A stretch of 64,000 nucleotides of DNA from Cristatella mucedo (Eukaryota > Bryozoa > Phylactolaemata > Cristatellidae): the NCBI GenBank assembly GCA_009760855.2, contig WPIO01000033.1, forward strand, positions 644,001 to 708,000. The letters run 5' to 3'. Shown here one piece after another: positions 1 through 28,700 of the stretch. The translations under genes were made by a program, and so were the position numbers. The notes beneath the pieces were generated by a model. It did not search any database. It worked only from the letters and a program-made list of their open reading frames with translations, and was not told where the DNA came from. How positions within the stretch are numbered: position 1 is the stretch's first letter; each line of letters begins with the position of its first letter.

Positions 1-2780
<2,780 letters not shown>

Positions 2781-3076
2781 GTTCAGCGCTCTAGCACCGC
2801 CACGCCAATGTTTAACACGAAGCAACCGCAGTCATTCAAACCGGGGCCGCCATCGCGAAACTATGCAGCCCGTACGACATCGCGAGACCTCGTCTGCCTC
2901 GTTTTGGATTTAGACTTCCTTTTCCGTTCTCGCCGACGCGTGGTAAGGTTGGCGCTCAGGCTGGCGTAGTGGCTGCCGTACATAGACTCGTTTCACTTAT
3001 CATTGTAGACCGTGAGTAGGCGTAGTTAATTTGGCGCATTCGTTTCAGGAGTAGTATCGGTTCGAAATAAGAGATC
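2781..3076. promoter_or_regulatory. Shared head-to-head promoter region of WDR35 and RPL30
   Basis: Only 296 bp separate the WDR35 start codon (minus) from the RPL30 start codon (plus). The stretch is rich in CG dinucleotides compared with the flanking AT-rich introns. A pyrimidine-rich run at about 2915-2934 (CTTCCTTTTCCGTTCTCGCC) resembles the 5' terminal oligopyrimidine start of ribosomal-protein mRNAs and may mark the RPL30 transcription start. I see no clear TATA box. The bidirectional role is inferred from gene arrangement. Confidence 0.55.
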
Positions 3077-4170
3077 ATGGCACCCGCCGCGCCAACTGCC
3101 AAGCAGGCTAAATCGGTATGCTATAATCGGCGGCCGACGACGCCATGTTTTCCAACTATTGCTTGTCAGTACTTTTACTAACTGTGTGCGACTTTGTAGA
3201 AAAAGGCCATTGAAAGTATTAACAGCCGACTGGCCTTGGTGATGAAGAGTGGTAAATACGTACTGGGCTACAAGCAAACCTTGAAGTCACTCAGGCTGGG
3301 CAAGTCCAAGCTCATCATCATCGCTAACAACTCGCCACCAATAAGGTAAGATGCACTGTTCTCGGTATTTAAGAATATATCCATGCGGACCGAGTTCGAT
3401 CATCTGTGGCCGTGGGTACCTTTAGCTGACAGTACGGTTAGCATTGTTTCAACGTTTTCGCTTAAACTAGTTATAATCTTCAGCGACTGTACGGCCCCTG
3501 GCTTTGGTTTTTGAGTACTATTTCGTATTCTTGCTTGCTTAACACCCGTCTACTATTTAGTAAGCGCTGAGTTCGTTCCTAGTGTGACTTCCGGCAGCGT
3601 GTTCAGTAAGCCAATGAACCGAACCACGTCCATCATATCACTGTGTGGTGTCTTTGCAGATGGATATTTGCTATATAAGACAGAATGTCCTTAGTGTGCT
3701 TTAATTGTATCTGACAGCGTCATGCACTTTGACATCCGGTGTCAATCTAACGTTCAGGATGTCACGAACAGCCTGAAGGTTTGCATTTTAAATTAGTGGC
3801 TCTGGAGCACTTGCCGAGAACGAGCCACTGGTGTTACTTTGGCATTACAGTTTACGCAATGGTTCCACACTTTACACATGCCTTTTTTCCATGTAGGAAA
3901 AGCGAGATTGAGTACTATGCTATGCTGGCTAAGACTGGTGTACATCACTACAATGGCAACAACGTTGAGTTGGGAACTGCTTGCGGCAAATACTTCAGGG
4001 TATGCACAATGAGCATTACCGACCCAGGTACGTTAGTGTCGAGTGGAGATCAATTTGGCGACATTTTTGTAACTGAGGTAGTCTTTTGACTTACATAATT
4101 TTTTTCAGGTGACTCGGACATCATTAGAAGCATGCCATCAGCACCTGGTGAGCAGGGTGAGAAGGCATAA
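3077..4170 (+). CDS. RPL30: 60S ribosomal protein L30 (eL30), complete
   Basis: eL30 is a component of the large ribosomal subunit. Exons are 3077-3115, 3200-3345, 3897-4027 and 4109-4170; together they are 378 nt, giving 125 residues plus stop, with GT-AG introns and matching phases. The core reads [71 protein letters not shown] and [12 protein letters not shown], matching animal L30 throughout. The family usually has about 115 residues. The extra length comes from an Ala/Pro/Lys-rich N-terminus ([13 protein letters not shown]) and a slightly longer C-terminus ending GEQGEKA. Introns 1 and 3 are only about 80 bp, intron 2 is 551 bp. This is an intact functional-looking gene, not a processed copy. 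Confidence 0.98.
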
Positions 4171-4192
4171 ACATGGGAAGCAAATGGTTTTT

Positions 4193-4198
4193 AATAAA
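4193..4198 (+). terminator. Polyadenylation signal of RPL30
   Basis: AATAAA lies 23 bp after the RPL30 stop codon and is followed within about 40 bp by a T-rich run, the usual layout of an animal mRNA 3' end. Confidence 0.75.
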
Positions 4199-5079
4199 CA
4201 TTAAACGAACAGCTTTTTCTTTCTTTTTTATTGTGCATGTTTTGTCACCTAACTGGTTTTGCATGTTGTGCCTTTAAAATTTGCTGTAAGGAGAGCTTGT
4301 TATATGGCTAGTGATTACATGTACATATTATCAACAAGTATAAGCTATAGACAATTTGCAATCAGTAATCTTAACTTCTTTTTCATGTCGCCTTGCAATG
4401 CTCTTACCAAGATAAATTGGCCTAGTAATTCAAGGTGTTACCGAAGTATTTGAGAGCCAAATGAAGTCAAAGCTGGCTGAATGGTGATAGAACTTGATGT
4501 AGTTAGGATTGGTAGGCTGTGTATACAGTAATCGATTGGACCGCACTGACAGCTAGCAGCCGATCTGCTGCGAGATTCGTAGCCAGTGCAGGTCATATGT
4601 TATATGAACGGTCGGCTGTGCGTTTTTTTTACCATCTGAGCCCTTCTGATGGCACAAGTAGGCCTTCAAGTCCTGTTACAAAAGTAGTCACGAATTCCTG
4701 GACCAATCTTTAATAATGATTTTCTTTAGCTGGTTACAGCTTTTCCTAAGCTTTTGGGAACTAAGTCGTCCGTCAGCGTCTTGGGTAAACGTAAATTGAT
4801 GTCTTATATTCACGAAATGCAGTAGCCTAAGTTTGTCATAATAATTACCTACATTAAAGACAGGCGATGTCGATTCGCGATCCCTTGCGGTCTGGTAACC
4901 TTGCCGTTAAGTGCTGTCCGGTCTCAGCAGGGGTTGTGAATAATAATTGCTATTGTCTTAAGGCCACAGCGACAAGGCGTGGCCAGCTAAATGTGGACTA
5001 GTAATAGCCGTCCCACCTTTAGGCTGACTGCAAAAGGGTACTGTACAACAGCCGATGGTTTACGAAAGAATGCGTTCGT
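4199..5079. other. Intergenic DNA, no recognised feature
   Basis: AT-leaning sequence downstream of RPL30. Open frames here are short and overlap on both strands; none shows a domain or a believable exon chain. Confidence 0.5.
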
Positions 5080-5185
5080 CATTGGTATTGCACTCTTAGA
5101 AAACTTTATCGCTATCCAGGCGTTAAGCATATGCTCCAGTGCTCGAGCTCACTACCTCAGTCGTCATCGCCGAGCACAACGGAAC
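5080..5185 (-). mobile_element. Degenerate tRNA-derived SINE, family A
   Basis: Read on the minus strand this has the B-box-like region and the 'gcgcc ... agagataaag' tail of the better-preserved family A copies at 7055-7200 and 43500-43645. It is strongly diverged. Confidence 0.45.
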
Positions 5186-5519
5186 AAGCCAGAAGTCAGC
5201 GCGTCCGTCTTAAGGATAGCGAGAACTGAAATGGCTGCTTCAACCAAAGTGTCCGAACCACAGCTGGAGTCGGAACAATGCGAAGCTAATTTAGGAAGTA
5301 TTTCAGATACATTGCTTCACTTTTGACTTGTGTGAAACGGTAGAGCTATAGTACAACATCCCACCGAACTAGGCCTAGTGAATTGTAGAATGGGGTTCTT
5401 AGTGCACTGACGACCCATACACATTTTTCTCCAAGCTGCATACTGGAGTCGAGGGCAGCTTCGTTTGCTGTGGGGATGCATCGGTGCCTTATAAACTTGC
5501 CATGGCAACTCTCGTGCCA

Positions 5520-5605
5520 GGAACGATCTCTCAAGAGGACCAAACCCCCTGTCTAGGCACTTGACGTTTCCTGCAAAGGCAGCTTCTTGAATCCAACTGC
5601 GTGCT
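5520..5605 (-). mobile_element. Degenerate LINE 3'-end fragment
   Basis: The reverse complement contains the element's 3'-UTR signature (cctttgcag-aaa-gt-aagtgcctaga) seen in all copies of LINE family 1. Only the last part of the element is present. Confidence 0.4.
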
Positions 5606-6284
5606 ACTAGAGCTTCGTAAGCTGCCCTACTGACGCGAGACTCCTCTTCAGTGCAGCTGCTGCTCCTCCAGCATGGGGCGTGGACACCACTTGGTGCAGC
5701 CAGCCACTATCCAGCGTTATACGCCAATGAGAAAAATCTACGTGGTGTTAACAGGCTTAACATAGTATGAAGAGCAAACTTATAAGATTGCTCATAAACA
5801 TATTACCGGAAACGCTCTGAGAACGAACTGCGGCAAAGTCTCGCCCGTTTGACTAACTATACAGGTAGTAGCCACGAAATTAATTATAATAGCATATTTG
5901 CATACCACCCTCAGAGAACGCAGTCTGTTTCTTGGCACTTTGCACATGTTGTAACGGAAGCATTATCGAATGGTTCGCTGTAACGTGCACAGTTCAACAG
6001 ACATAGCAGGTAGTGTTGCCGTACGTTTAACGGACGCAGGTACGTGAACCTGATCACCACCTTATTTTCAGTCTTAAGTGTGTACATGCACGACAGCTGA
6101 TGTTACACATGACCTTCCGCACTTTAATGGGTTACTTAAGTGACTTCTAAAAATAGCCTTACTTATGCTGAATTTGTGCCATTGAAGCAGCTGCTATGTT
6201 TGGATTGAATACTTTCACAAATGTAACGTCAAAATAGCTGCTGTTAGGCGCTGGTAATGAATGTTTTTTACAAACCTATCACAA
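5606..6284. other. Intergenic DNA, no recognised feature
   Basis: No coding, RNA or repeat signature could be supported here. Confidence 0.45.
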
Positions 6285-6330
6285 TGAGCGCTTTATCAAG
6301 TGCATTATAGTTATTATAATGAGATGATGA
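6285..6330 (+). mobile_element. Short LINE family 1 3' tail
   Basis: The phrase gcgctttatcaagtgcatta followed by a tta/att-rich tail is the terminal sequence of LINE family 1. Confidence 0.4.
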
Positions 6331-6652
6331 ATGAGACTACTCAAATATGCCTACTTGTCTGCTAACGCTCCCAACAGGCAAATCAAGCTGAGAGCATTGG
6401 CATTCACGGTCCTTTATTGAATGCTGCCTCGCCTGTATTAACAGCGAGCATCCAACAGCGCATCTGGGTATTTTCCTAGCACTTTGTTTTTCGTGACCGC
6501 TTAAAATGGCTGAGGGTGTATATTTTCCTGGAATGCGAAGGATCGATGGCCGGGCGCGAACGCTGTACATTAAATGGAGGGCGCGAGTGGGCGGAAGGCG
6601 CGAGACTTTGGCATGATGGTCTTGGGCTGCACAAATCCCTGCGGCAGAACGC

Positions 6653-6955
6653 ATGGCGTACCGCTGCCGCTTCTATCTCTGCCCCGAGCAGCCAGCCAGC
6701 AGGCGGAGCAAGTCGGAGCGACCTCAAATTTGCAGGTGCGGCAAAATCGAGCTGGTGGCGAACACGCCAATGGCTCACGATAAACTTTTAAGGACGCCTG
6801 TAAATTTGCGTAGGAAAACTGCAGACCCTGACCAGCCGCTGCCTGCCAACCGTGTGGCAGTGGATAAAAAAACTGACTACGTTTTACTCCCTAGGGAGAG
6901 CGGCTTATTATTTTTTCATTTACGCGTTAATAGTCACTCGATCTGCTCCGAATAA
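6653..6955 (+). CDS. Small hypothetical ORF in a CG-rich patch
   Basis: A 100-codon frame starts at an ATG with good context (gcATGG) inside a CG-rich patch (about 6535-6790) that stands out from its AT-rich surroundings. The N-terminal part carries paired cysteines (RCRFYLCP, then ICRCGK), which could be a zinc-binding knuckle, then a basic stretch (NLRRK). No family is recognised. The same patch is open in several frames on both strands, as expected for CG-rich DNA, so this may be a promoter island or a lone exon rather than a gene. No neighbour supports it. Confidence 0.2.
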   Translation: MAYRCRFYLCPEQPASRRSKSERPQICRCGKIELVANTPMAHDKLLRTPVNLRRKTADPDQPLPANRVAVDKKTDYVLLPRESGLLFFHLRVNSHSICSE

Positions 6956-7054
6956 CTAAAATTGAGAGATTTTGGGCCAGGAACGATCAGTTTGTATAGA
7001 AGAATGTTTGATTGGTCCTCAGTTAGTCTAGTGCTTATACAAGACCAGTCATAT

Positions 7055-7200
7055 ATAAATAATTAATTTGTATAGCGTCCCAAGAGAACTTAATCTCTAT
7101 TCAGGCGCTTCAATATGCCGCAGGGCTCGAGCCCACGACCTCAGCCAGACCTTGGTCGTTCGAGCACCTTAACCGCTGGACCAAACCAGCTCGGCGGTTA
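7055..7200 (-). mobile_element. tRNA-derived SINE, family A
   Basis: Read on the minus strand it has a tRNA-like head with A-box-like (ggtttggtccagcggttaag) and B-box-like (gggctcgagccc) motifs. A tail follows, gcgcctgaatagagattaag then ttctcttgggacgctataca and an AT-rich end. The tail resembles the 3' end of LINE family 1. Confidence 0.75.
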
Positions 7201-7224
7201 GGTTTTTCAAGCGCTCCAGCTGAC

Positions 7225-7330
7225 ACCGAAGACACTTCATTAAAAGCTTCCTTTGCAGCAAATGTAAAGTGTCTAGAAAGCGATTGAGTTCTCTGAGGGC
7301 CAGCTTATCATTATTGTATCATCATTATAT
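7225..7330 (+). mobile_element. LINE family 1, 3'-end fragment
   Basis: Contains cctttgcagcaaatgtaaag, a 'ctagaaagcgattgagttctctgaggg' block and a degenerate tta/att tail. It is the 3' UTR end of the L2/CR1-like LINE seen at 34.2-36.6 kb. Confidence 0.65.
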
Positions 7331-7405
7331 ATATGTTATTATTATATATTGTTATATATATATATAACTATTATTACTATATTATATTATATATATATAT
7401 ATATT
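7317..7405. repeat. AT-rich microsatellite (TA/ATT)
   Basis: About 90 bp of TA and ATT/TTA repeats. It begins at the tail of the preceding LINE fragment and probably expanded from it. Confidence 0.85.
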
Positions 7406-8129
7406 ACTATAACATTATTATTGTATTAAAGTTATAATCTGCAGGGAGGTGGTACCCCCATGCCCACGGACGGCGGACTTCCATGCCGAGAACCACAGGA
7501 AAACAGAAGGACGAGAACAGAACATCGCCGGAGCAACTTGGCAAGTCGGAGCTTACTGGTTCAGAGCCAGAGGTTGTCAGATGAAACTTAACCCTCACAA
7601 AACCCTGACTGTACTGATATAAATGGATGGACCACACCAAAGCGTTCATCAGAGCGACGGCTGGGCCAAGTCCCTTTAAAAGGATTTAGCATTCTGATAT
7701 TTCGATTCCCGCCGGTACGATCAGACAGGAACGCTCTTGCCGTAAATAAGGCGGATGCTTTCAAGTCACACAAAGAGGGGAGGAGAAGGTGGTTTGGGTC
7801 GTTCGAGTGAACTGCCTCCCAGCGACTGGTCCGAATGGCAGGATTTATTTTAAAGACGAACTCCAATATTTCCTAATCACGCCGATGCAAAGATGGTCTA
7901 AAGATTAGGTAAGCGCCGTGAATTCCTTTTTGAGCATTTTTGGTGGCAGAAAACTAATAATGACGAAGCGCTTGATTCTTCAGCTCCCACGTTCCGTAAA
8001 ATTTGCATTAGCCGTCAGGCAAAATATAATGGCATAAAGTCAAAATTAAATGCCGATACTTCGACAAGTGATCTTGTCAGAGCTTCAGTTTGAGAAAACT
8101 GAGCGCGAAGATCATCTGAGGAAATTAAG
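7406..8129. other. Intergenic DNA, no recognised feature
   Basis: Short overlapping frames on both strands without domain features. No repeat family of this window was recognised. Confidence 0.45.
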
Positions 8130-8990
8130 CATGAATAATAACAATAATAAAACGCTAGATAAAGGGCCCTCGGAAACTCAAATCTTCTTCTAGGCACTTT
8201 ACATTTGCTGCAAAGGGAACCGCGATTGAATTGTGAGTAATATCATGCTTGATAAACAGCAAGAATAACACGATTAGGGGTGACATGCACAGGGTCAGCA
8301 TGCAAGTGTGGTTAGTGGCAGAATGCAAAGTGTCAGCACCCATAAGTGCATACAGGTCGAATCACATTGACCCATCTCCTGCTGTGCTAAATAGGCGCGT
8401 TTTAAATTTCTTTTTAAATGTGGTCAAGTCAGGGGATGTCGTGACAGAAGTCGGGAGTGAGTTCCAGGCTTTGGGGGCATACGAACTAAAGGCATGGTCT
8501 CCAAAGGATATGAGGTTCGTACGAGGTATAGGTAACTTATTAGGTTCTGAAAAGCGAATGTTAGCCTGGTGGGGAGTCGATCTGATGGATAGTCTGGAGC
8601 AAAAGAATGAAGAGACCAAAAAGTGAGTGACATAACCTTGAAATCGATGATGTGCTTGACTGTGAGCCAGTGCATGTCGGCGAATAATAGTGTGATGTGG
8701 TAACTGCGACGTTCACGATAGAAAAGCGTGGCTGCAGAGTTCCCACAAGCTGTAAGCGCCTGACTGCACAGGCAGGTAGACCAGCAAGCAGTGAGTTACA
8801 GAAGTCGAGACGGAATGTCACGAATGCAGGGACCAATTTGGATGTGGTACCCCTGTCTTAACAAGCCCGAATTTTAGCAATGCTATGTAGCTGAAGTAGG
8901 CTGACTTGATCGTTGAACTGATGGGGTCGTCTAATGAAAGGTCTGTATTATAATCTCACGACTGCAAAGCGACCTATTTAACTACTGGTC
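8130..8990 (-). mobile_element. LINE family 1 (L2/CR1-like), 5'-truncated copy
   Basis: The minus strand encodes the C-terminal end of the reverse-transcriptase ORF. Pieces include IRSTPHQANIRFSEPNKLPI, ISFGDHAFSSYAPKAWNSLP and PTSVTTSPDLTTFKKKFKT, typical of L2/CR1-type LINEs. Upstream pieces (FVTFRLDFCNSLLAGLPACA) are in other frames, so it is broken. It ends in the usual 3' UTR and a degenerate (ATT)n tail at 8130-8150. The catalytic reverse-transcriptase core is absent. Confidence 0.85.
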
Positions 8991-9117
8991 TCCTTTCCAC
9001 CGTTCATTTCTAAGTACGCCGGCAAATGACCTTGACAAAGGTTCAGCTTACGCTCAAAACTGTTTGCTTAGGGAAGCCTCATTCTAAAAGGTCCACTCGC
9101 CACACTAAAATAAAAAA

Positions 9118-9275
9118 ATACTGGCAGATTTAACAGCCTCTTTTTGTATAGCGGTAGAAGAGCTCTAAATGGTATCGCCACCGCTGGCAGCGGCAGTAAA
9201 GGGTCGCCAACCGAAGGATTGGAACCTACGAAGTAAAGAGCAACTGCCTTAACTTAGTGTGCCATCCCTGTGTGG
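9118..9275 (-). mobile_element. tRNA-derived SINE, family B
   Basis: The reverse complement has the family B layout. A degenerate B box is followed by a body with 'ctcttct-ccgctatacaaaaagaggctgttaaatc'. Compare the clean copies at 50727-50918 and 61380-61560. Confidence 0.6.
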
Positions 9276-9279
9276 TGTA

Positions 9280-10849
9280 TGCCTGCGGCATCTGCTGTTG
9301 TAATTAGCGAAGTGCCTAGATACTACTATACATGTCTTACCTGTGGCCAATAGTGAAACTATTGACGCAGCGCAGCGCCAGGCCACTAATCAATGTTATA
9401 TTTCTTGTCGTTTGCAATGATTCATTGAGTTCTCGTATAATTACCCGCTGAGAATAAAAAAAGAGTCTCGTTCATCGCTAACGTTCTCCCGCTGTGTCTC
9501 CGTAAGACTCCCACAAGAACTGCCGCCGCTGGAGCCAATGTCATACGACACCTGCTAACCAGCTACCGGTTTCGATCAATTTTTAATAGATTTTCAACTG
9601 TACTGCTTCTTTACCTGATGATATTTGTACAGACTGTTTTACCAGTACTTGCTAACTCCTTGTTCGCAATGGTGGTGCATGCCGCCTATCTGTCATACGG
9701 CAGGCTGGTGCCCCGCGGGGTGAATCCGATGCTAGCCACCCGCAATGCAGCTGTTTCCTGTTGCTGCTCCGCCGAGGAGATAGTGTAGTTCGGTCGGCAG
9801 GCTCACAGTTGTGGTCCTCCTAGATAAATCTTCGGGGTCGACCAGGGGCCAGTAGTCGAGTCGAGGAGAGAAGAGTCGAGCGGGAGAAGGGGGCGAAGGG
9901 AGCCGTGCGTCCCTCGCCTCTGTGCGTCGCATAATAAACTGTGGGTGCTGGTCATCGGCTGGCTCTTCTGCTGTGCGAACCGAACGACAGATAGAGCGAC
10001 AGTCTGTCAACGTATTCGACTCATTCTAGGCGTACAGACATTAATGACTCCCTATTAACCTAAACAGCAAGGTCTTAATAACTAGAGATGCGAGTCCAGT
10101 TCATATATAGCGCTAGCACGATTCGGCACTAAAAATGCAAGCAATCAATGCAGTGTCCAAATATGCACACGGTGGCTTGACCATCTGTCGGCTTTTGCAT
10201 GTCTCACAACCGTTCGTACAAGTCCATGTCATTGCTGTTACCCGACATGTATGCCCCTACCCTGGTGGCATGTAACTGGCGGTAGGGCCGTCAGCCCAGC
10301 CGGCACTACCATAACTTCTTCCAAAGCCGGATGTGAGCCGTAAGCCATTCTGCTCGAATAGGATACATGAAGGTGAAGGAAGCCGTAGGCACTTATTTGA
10401 AAGGGAACCGAAAAGCCAGCAGTCACGTGCGGACGCGGCAAGGACATGGGCAGACCCAGTATATTGGCAACTGGTCTCACATGGACAGGTTGCTTTGTCT
10501 GATGGCGGCCGAGCCGGCCGCAATGTGTCCAGTCGCTGCATGCAGTGCCCTCAGACTTCCACAAAGCTGTGACACAGCCACGTCATGGCCGCCACACTCT
10601 GTACGACAGCTAAGCAGAACAGGAGTGGTAAGTCAACTAATTAGACGCTCCGATTGGTCTCGGGAACTAAAGCGGGTCTCCGACGCACGACCGAAGCAAG
10701 GGCATAGACCTTTGGCCGAGTTCGCTACTCTCGACGACATAAAAAAAGAAGCTGAAAAATTACCACTGTTCCTCACAGCTAGTGCTCCGTCCGTGTGAAT
10801 GGTTATTTGTGTACTTGCCCCCTGCAGATATTGCTCATATTATCGTTAT
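9280..10849. other. Intergenic DNA with GC-rich patches, no recognised gene
   Basis: Contains GC-richer blocks near 9680-10010 and 10250-10720 with overlapping frames on both strands. The longest is a plus-strand frame at 10367-10798. None shows a domain, and the open frames track base composition. A polyadenylation-like AATAAA near 9933 hints at a possible solo LTR, but no matching LTR or terminal motif pair was found. Confidence 0.4.
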
Positions 10850-11100
10850 TCAATTAGTATTCAATTGGCATGTGCTTATGCGTGCTGACACTGTGCATGC
10901 TGCCACTAACCACATTTGCATGCTGACCCTGTGCATGTCACCCCTAACCATATTATTCATTTTGTTTGTTTTTCAAGCATGATTTTACTTACCATTCAAT
11001 TGCATTTCACTTTGCAGTAAATGTAAAGCGCCTAGAAAGAGATTAAGTTCTCTGAGGGCACTTTATCAAGTGCATTATTATTATTATTATTATTAATGCT
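10850..11100 (+). mobile_element. LINE family 1, 3'-UTR fragment
   Basis: Contains the repeated 3' UTR phrase gcatgctgaccctgtgcatg, then tttgcagtaaatgtaaagcg and 'cctagaaagagattaagttctctgaggg', ending in (ATT)n at about 11080-11097. Confidence 0.8.
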
Positions 11101-11185
11101 TCCTGTAAAGCATGTGTTAAGCGGCTAGAAAGTAATTACTTCTCTTGGGGTGCTATACCATTGTCTTCTTGTTATTATTACAAGT
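11100..11185 (+). mobile_element. Second, older LINE family 1 3' tail
   Basis: Directly after the preceding copy lies another diverged 3' end (gcttcctgtaaagcatgtg, gcggctagaaagtaattact) with its own tta/att tail. Confidence 0.5.
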
Positions 11186-12344
11186 ATTTGACAATCTGAT
11201 CAGCACACTGAAGCATTCAAGCAGTCACTACGGTATCGTCAGCCCATAATTGATGCCCAAGGAATTTATAAAAGATGGCATTTCTATTCCAAACTTACCA
11301 GGGGTGTTACCCAATGTGTTCTAACTTCATACACTTTAAAAGCTGCTGCTCCCGGTCGTCATTCTGAGCACAATTCTTTCCTCCATTTTTTCCTCCAAGC
11401 TCCCTTTCAGTAATGAAGCTCGGTTATTGCAAATTCTGCCTCGGCAGAGCTATCACAGAAACTGAAAAGTCCTCAACACGACTACGTCACTATTCCATCA
11501 AGCTTAGGGGTTTAGGTGACATTGTTGGGCTGAAATTGAAGAGAGATGTATTAATGCTCTCGTTATAAGTTACAGTTATCATTTAATAGAAAACATTGAG
11601 AGCTAAGAGTAAAAAGAAAGCCGAGCATTCTGTCCAGCCCGAATGACAATGGAGACAAGTGAGAAGGAAAGGAAGCCGCAGGCGACTATTCAGCCGGCCC
11701 GTAACTCCTGAATTGTGGCAGCGATAACCCGCCCTGGGACAGTGGCCACACAGGGTTGCACCAGATCAATGCTGTAGTCAAGCAAGCAACGTCGCTCGGC
11801 CACGCGATGCCGATCGTGGTGGCGGTCCACACTGACTGCCTGCCTGCCTGGACAAAAACGCCGTGGCGCCCCAGCCTGCTAGGAGCCGGCTGCTGCCGTG
11901 CACAGAGTGTGTAGCGATTAAGTACGATCTGTGTGAGCAGGCAACCAAGCCACTGCGACTCAGACCGGCCGGGGTCTAAATTGGTGGCCATTCGTCAATC
12001 CGTCACGAACCAGAGCTACGACTGGCAATTGCTTGCATTGACTAACTAATTTATTGACGAGTTCGTCCTGCTTCAAGCTGATAACTTCAAGCACTGGCAG
12101 TTGCTTGCCCTTTGGGCATCTATGAACAGGCCGATGGCTGCTACATACAACACTGCCATTCCTAACAGGTTGCACTAGTCAAAAGCCGAATATATTCCTA
12201 GGTGTCACTAGTAGTATGTGTGACCCTTAGAGCTTACCAGTGCCAAGTCAGTAGTAAAAACCCGAACTTTCTTTTCACCCTGCTTTTCACGGTGGCACTT
12301 CTGCTTTCCCTTGTTGCAAAGACGTTCCAAAATTGTTGCAGTCC
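11186..12344. other. Intergenic DNA, no recognised feature
   Basis: Minus-strand frames at 11686-11991 and 11960-12175 show no domain or splice chain. Nothing else was recognised. Confidence 0.4.
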
Positions 12345-12505
12345 AGGATTAAGGTGCTCACACCATACGACTCAGGTCGCGGATTCGAGTCCAGCAGCAG
12401 GAGGAAATCATTTGTTGTTCTATGCAAGCATGTGATAGTCACCAAGGCTCTTACCACTACATAAACGAGGCTGTTGGATCAGCCGACCTTTCAACTTAAA
12501 TTATA
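12345..12505 (+). mobile_element. tRNA-derived SINE, family B
   Basis: Has aaggtgctcacaccatacga, a B-box-like cggattcgagtccagcagca, and the family B ending 'aaacgaggctgttggatcagccgac'. Diverged but complete in outline. Confidence 0.6.
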
Positions 12506-12825
12506 ATTCATATAATTCACTATAAAAATGGTCACGTTTGGCAATCGCTATCATAATTATTGTCATTATTAGATAACAACGGCAAAATCCCTCATTACAC
12601 TGATCGGTGCAACTGAATCAACTAAAAGATGATGGTACGTTTATCTTAAATACAATGAGTTCACTTAGAAAAGGACTAAGTAGCTCGTAGAAAAAGTGCA
12701 GTGTAACACTCCACTTGTATAAAGATGAATAACAAGGGAAAACTCAGGTCAACTTTAGAGTTAACAACAAAGATTAGCACCACACCACAGTTCGAAAGAC
12801 CAAGCTCCATTAGTGCAGTTGGGAA

Positions 12826-27855
<15,030 letters not shown>

Positions 27856-28350
27856 CCTACAGATCCGCCTCCCACTTGAACGAATGCGGCGCGGATGTGC
27901 CCGCCGCTCCTGCTTCCGTATCCGGCGCTCCGCCCCCTCCGGTCTGGCGGCTGCTTTAAACCTGCGCCTAGTGGGCGTAGCGTGGCCACCGCACGACCGT
28001 ATGCCGCCACAGACTCGCTGGCGGAGCAGAGCCAGAAAAAGGAATGCTTCTACGCGAACGTAAGTTTACGAAGGCTTCCCTCTCCGTAGTTGCGGCTCTG
28101 CGCCCGTTTGGCGGCGGCCGACGCCGGTTTCCACGCGTGCCGCACCCAGCCGTACGGGCTGCAGCAGCTCATATTTCATGCCTAAACGTTCGCGCCGAAT
28201 TTTATTCTTATGGGGTACTTAGCATACGCTTTATTCTTGGTTCTCGCGTGCTCACGTGATGTCGCGTCTTTTGGCTGTCTTCGAGCGGTGCCTTTGGCCC
28301 GGCCCGCGCGACGATTTCGTGCTCTCGGGGATTCGCTCTGGAGTCGCTAA
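27856..28350 (-). promoter_or_regulatory. CG-rich putative promoter of TXNDC5
   Basis: The region directly upstream of the TXNDC5 start codon is unusually rich in CG dinucleotides and GC bases for this window (densest at about 27880-28330). No divergent gene was recognised on the plus strand, where open frames are short. The promoter role is inferred from position and composition. Confidence 0.5.
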
Positions 28351-28554
28351 TTTTTTCCCAGCCGTTTTCACAAAAATACCCGAATGCAATATTCGGTCAT
28401 TAGGACGGCTTTATAAGTGTGTGTGTGTGAAAATTGAAAGTTGAGTAAGTTAAGAGCTGCCCGTTGAGGGAGGTGCGGTAGCCGCGGGTCTATGGTTTTG
28501 CACTCTCCGGGAGTAATCGTCGGGCTGTGAAGATTTAAAAAAGGCTAACTGATT
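28351..28554. other. Intergenic DNA, no recognised feature
   Basis: No gene or repeat family was recognised. Confidence 0.4.
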
Positions 28555-28700
28555 AAAAAGCCTCATTTATATAGCAGAAGAAGAGCTTTAACGACTATCA
28601 AAACCGATTGCAGTGAAAATAAATGAAAATGATCGACCACTGCAGGGCTCGAACCCGCGACCGTGGTCATGTAGGTGCTTGTCTTGAAGCGAGCCTTGCC
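28555..28700 (-). mobile_element. tRNA-derived SINE, family B
   Basis: Minus strand: head aagacaagcacctacatgac, B-box region gcgggttcgagccctgcagt, body ending 'ctgctatataaatgaggctttttaat'. Confidence 0.65.

Noticed and set aside
3346-3896. Intronic snoRNA in RPL30, as ribosomal protein genes often host them
   Set aside because: No box C (RTGATGA) with a paired D box, and no convincing H/ACA layout was seen in any of the three introns.
9680-10010. Possible solo LTR (AATAAA followed by a GC-rich stretch)
   Set aside because: No TG...CA ends, no second LTR, no primer-binding site identified.
10367-10798. 143-codon plus-strand frame
   Set aside because: GC-rich patch open on both strands, no domain, no exon partner.
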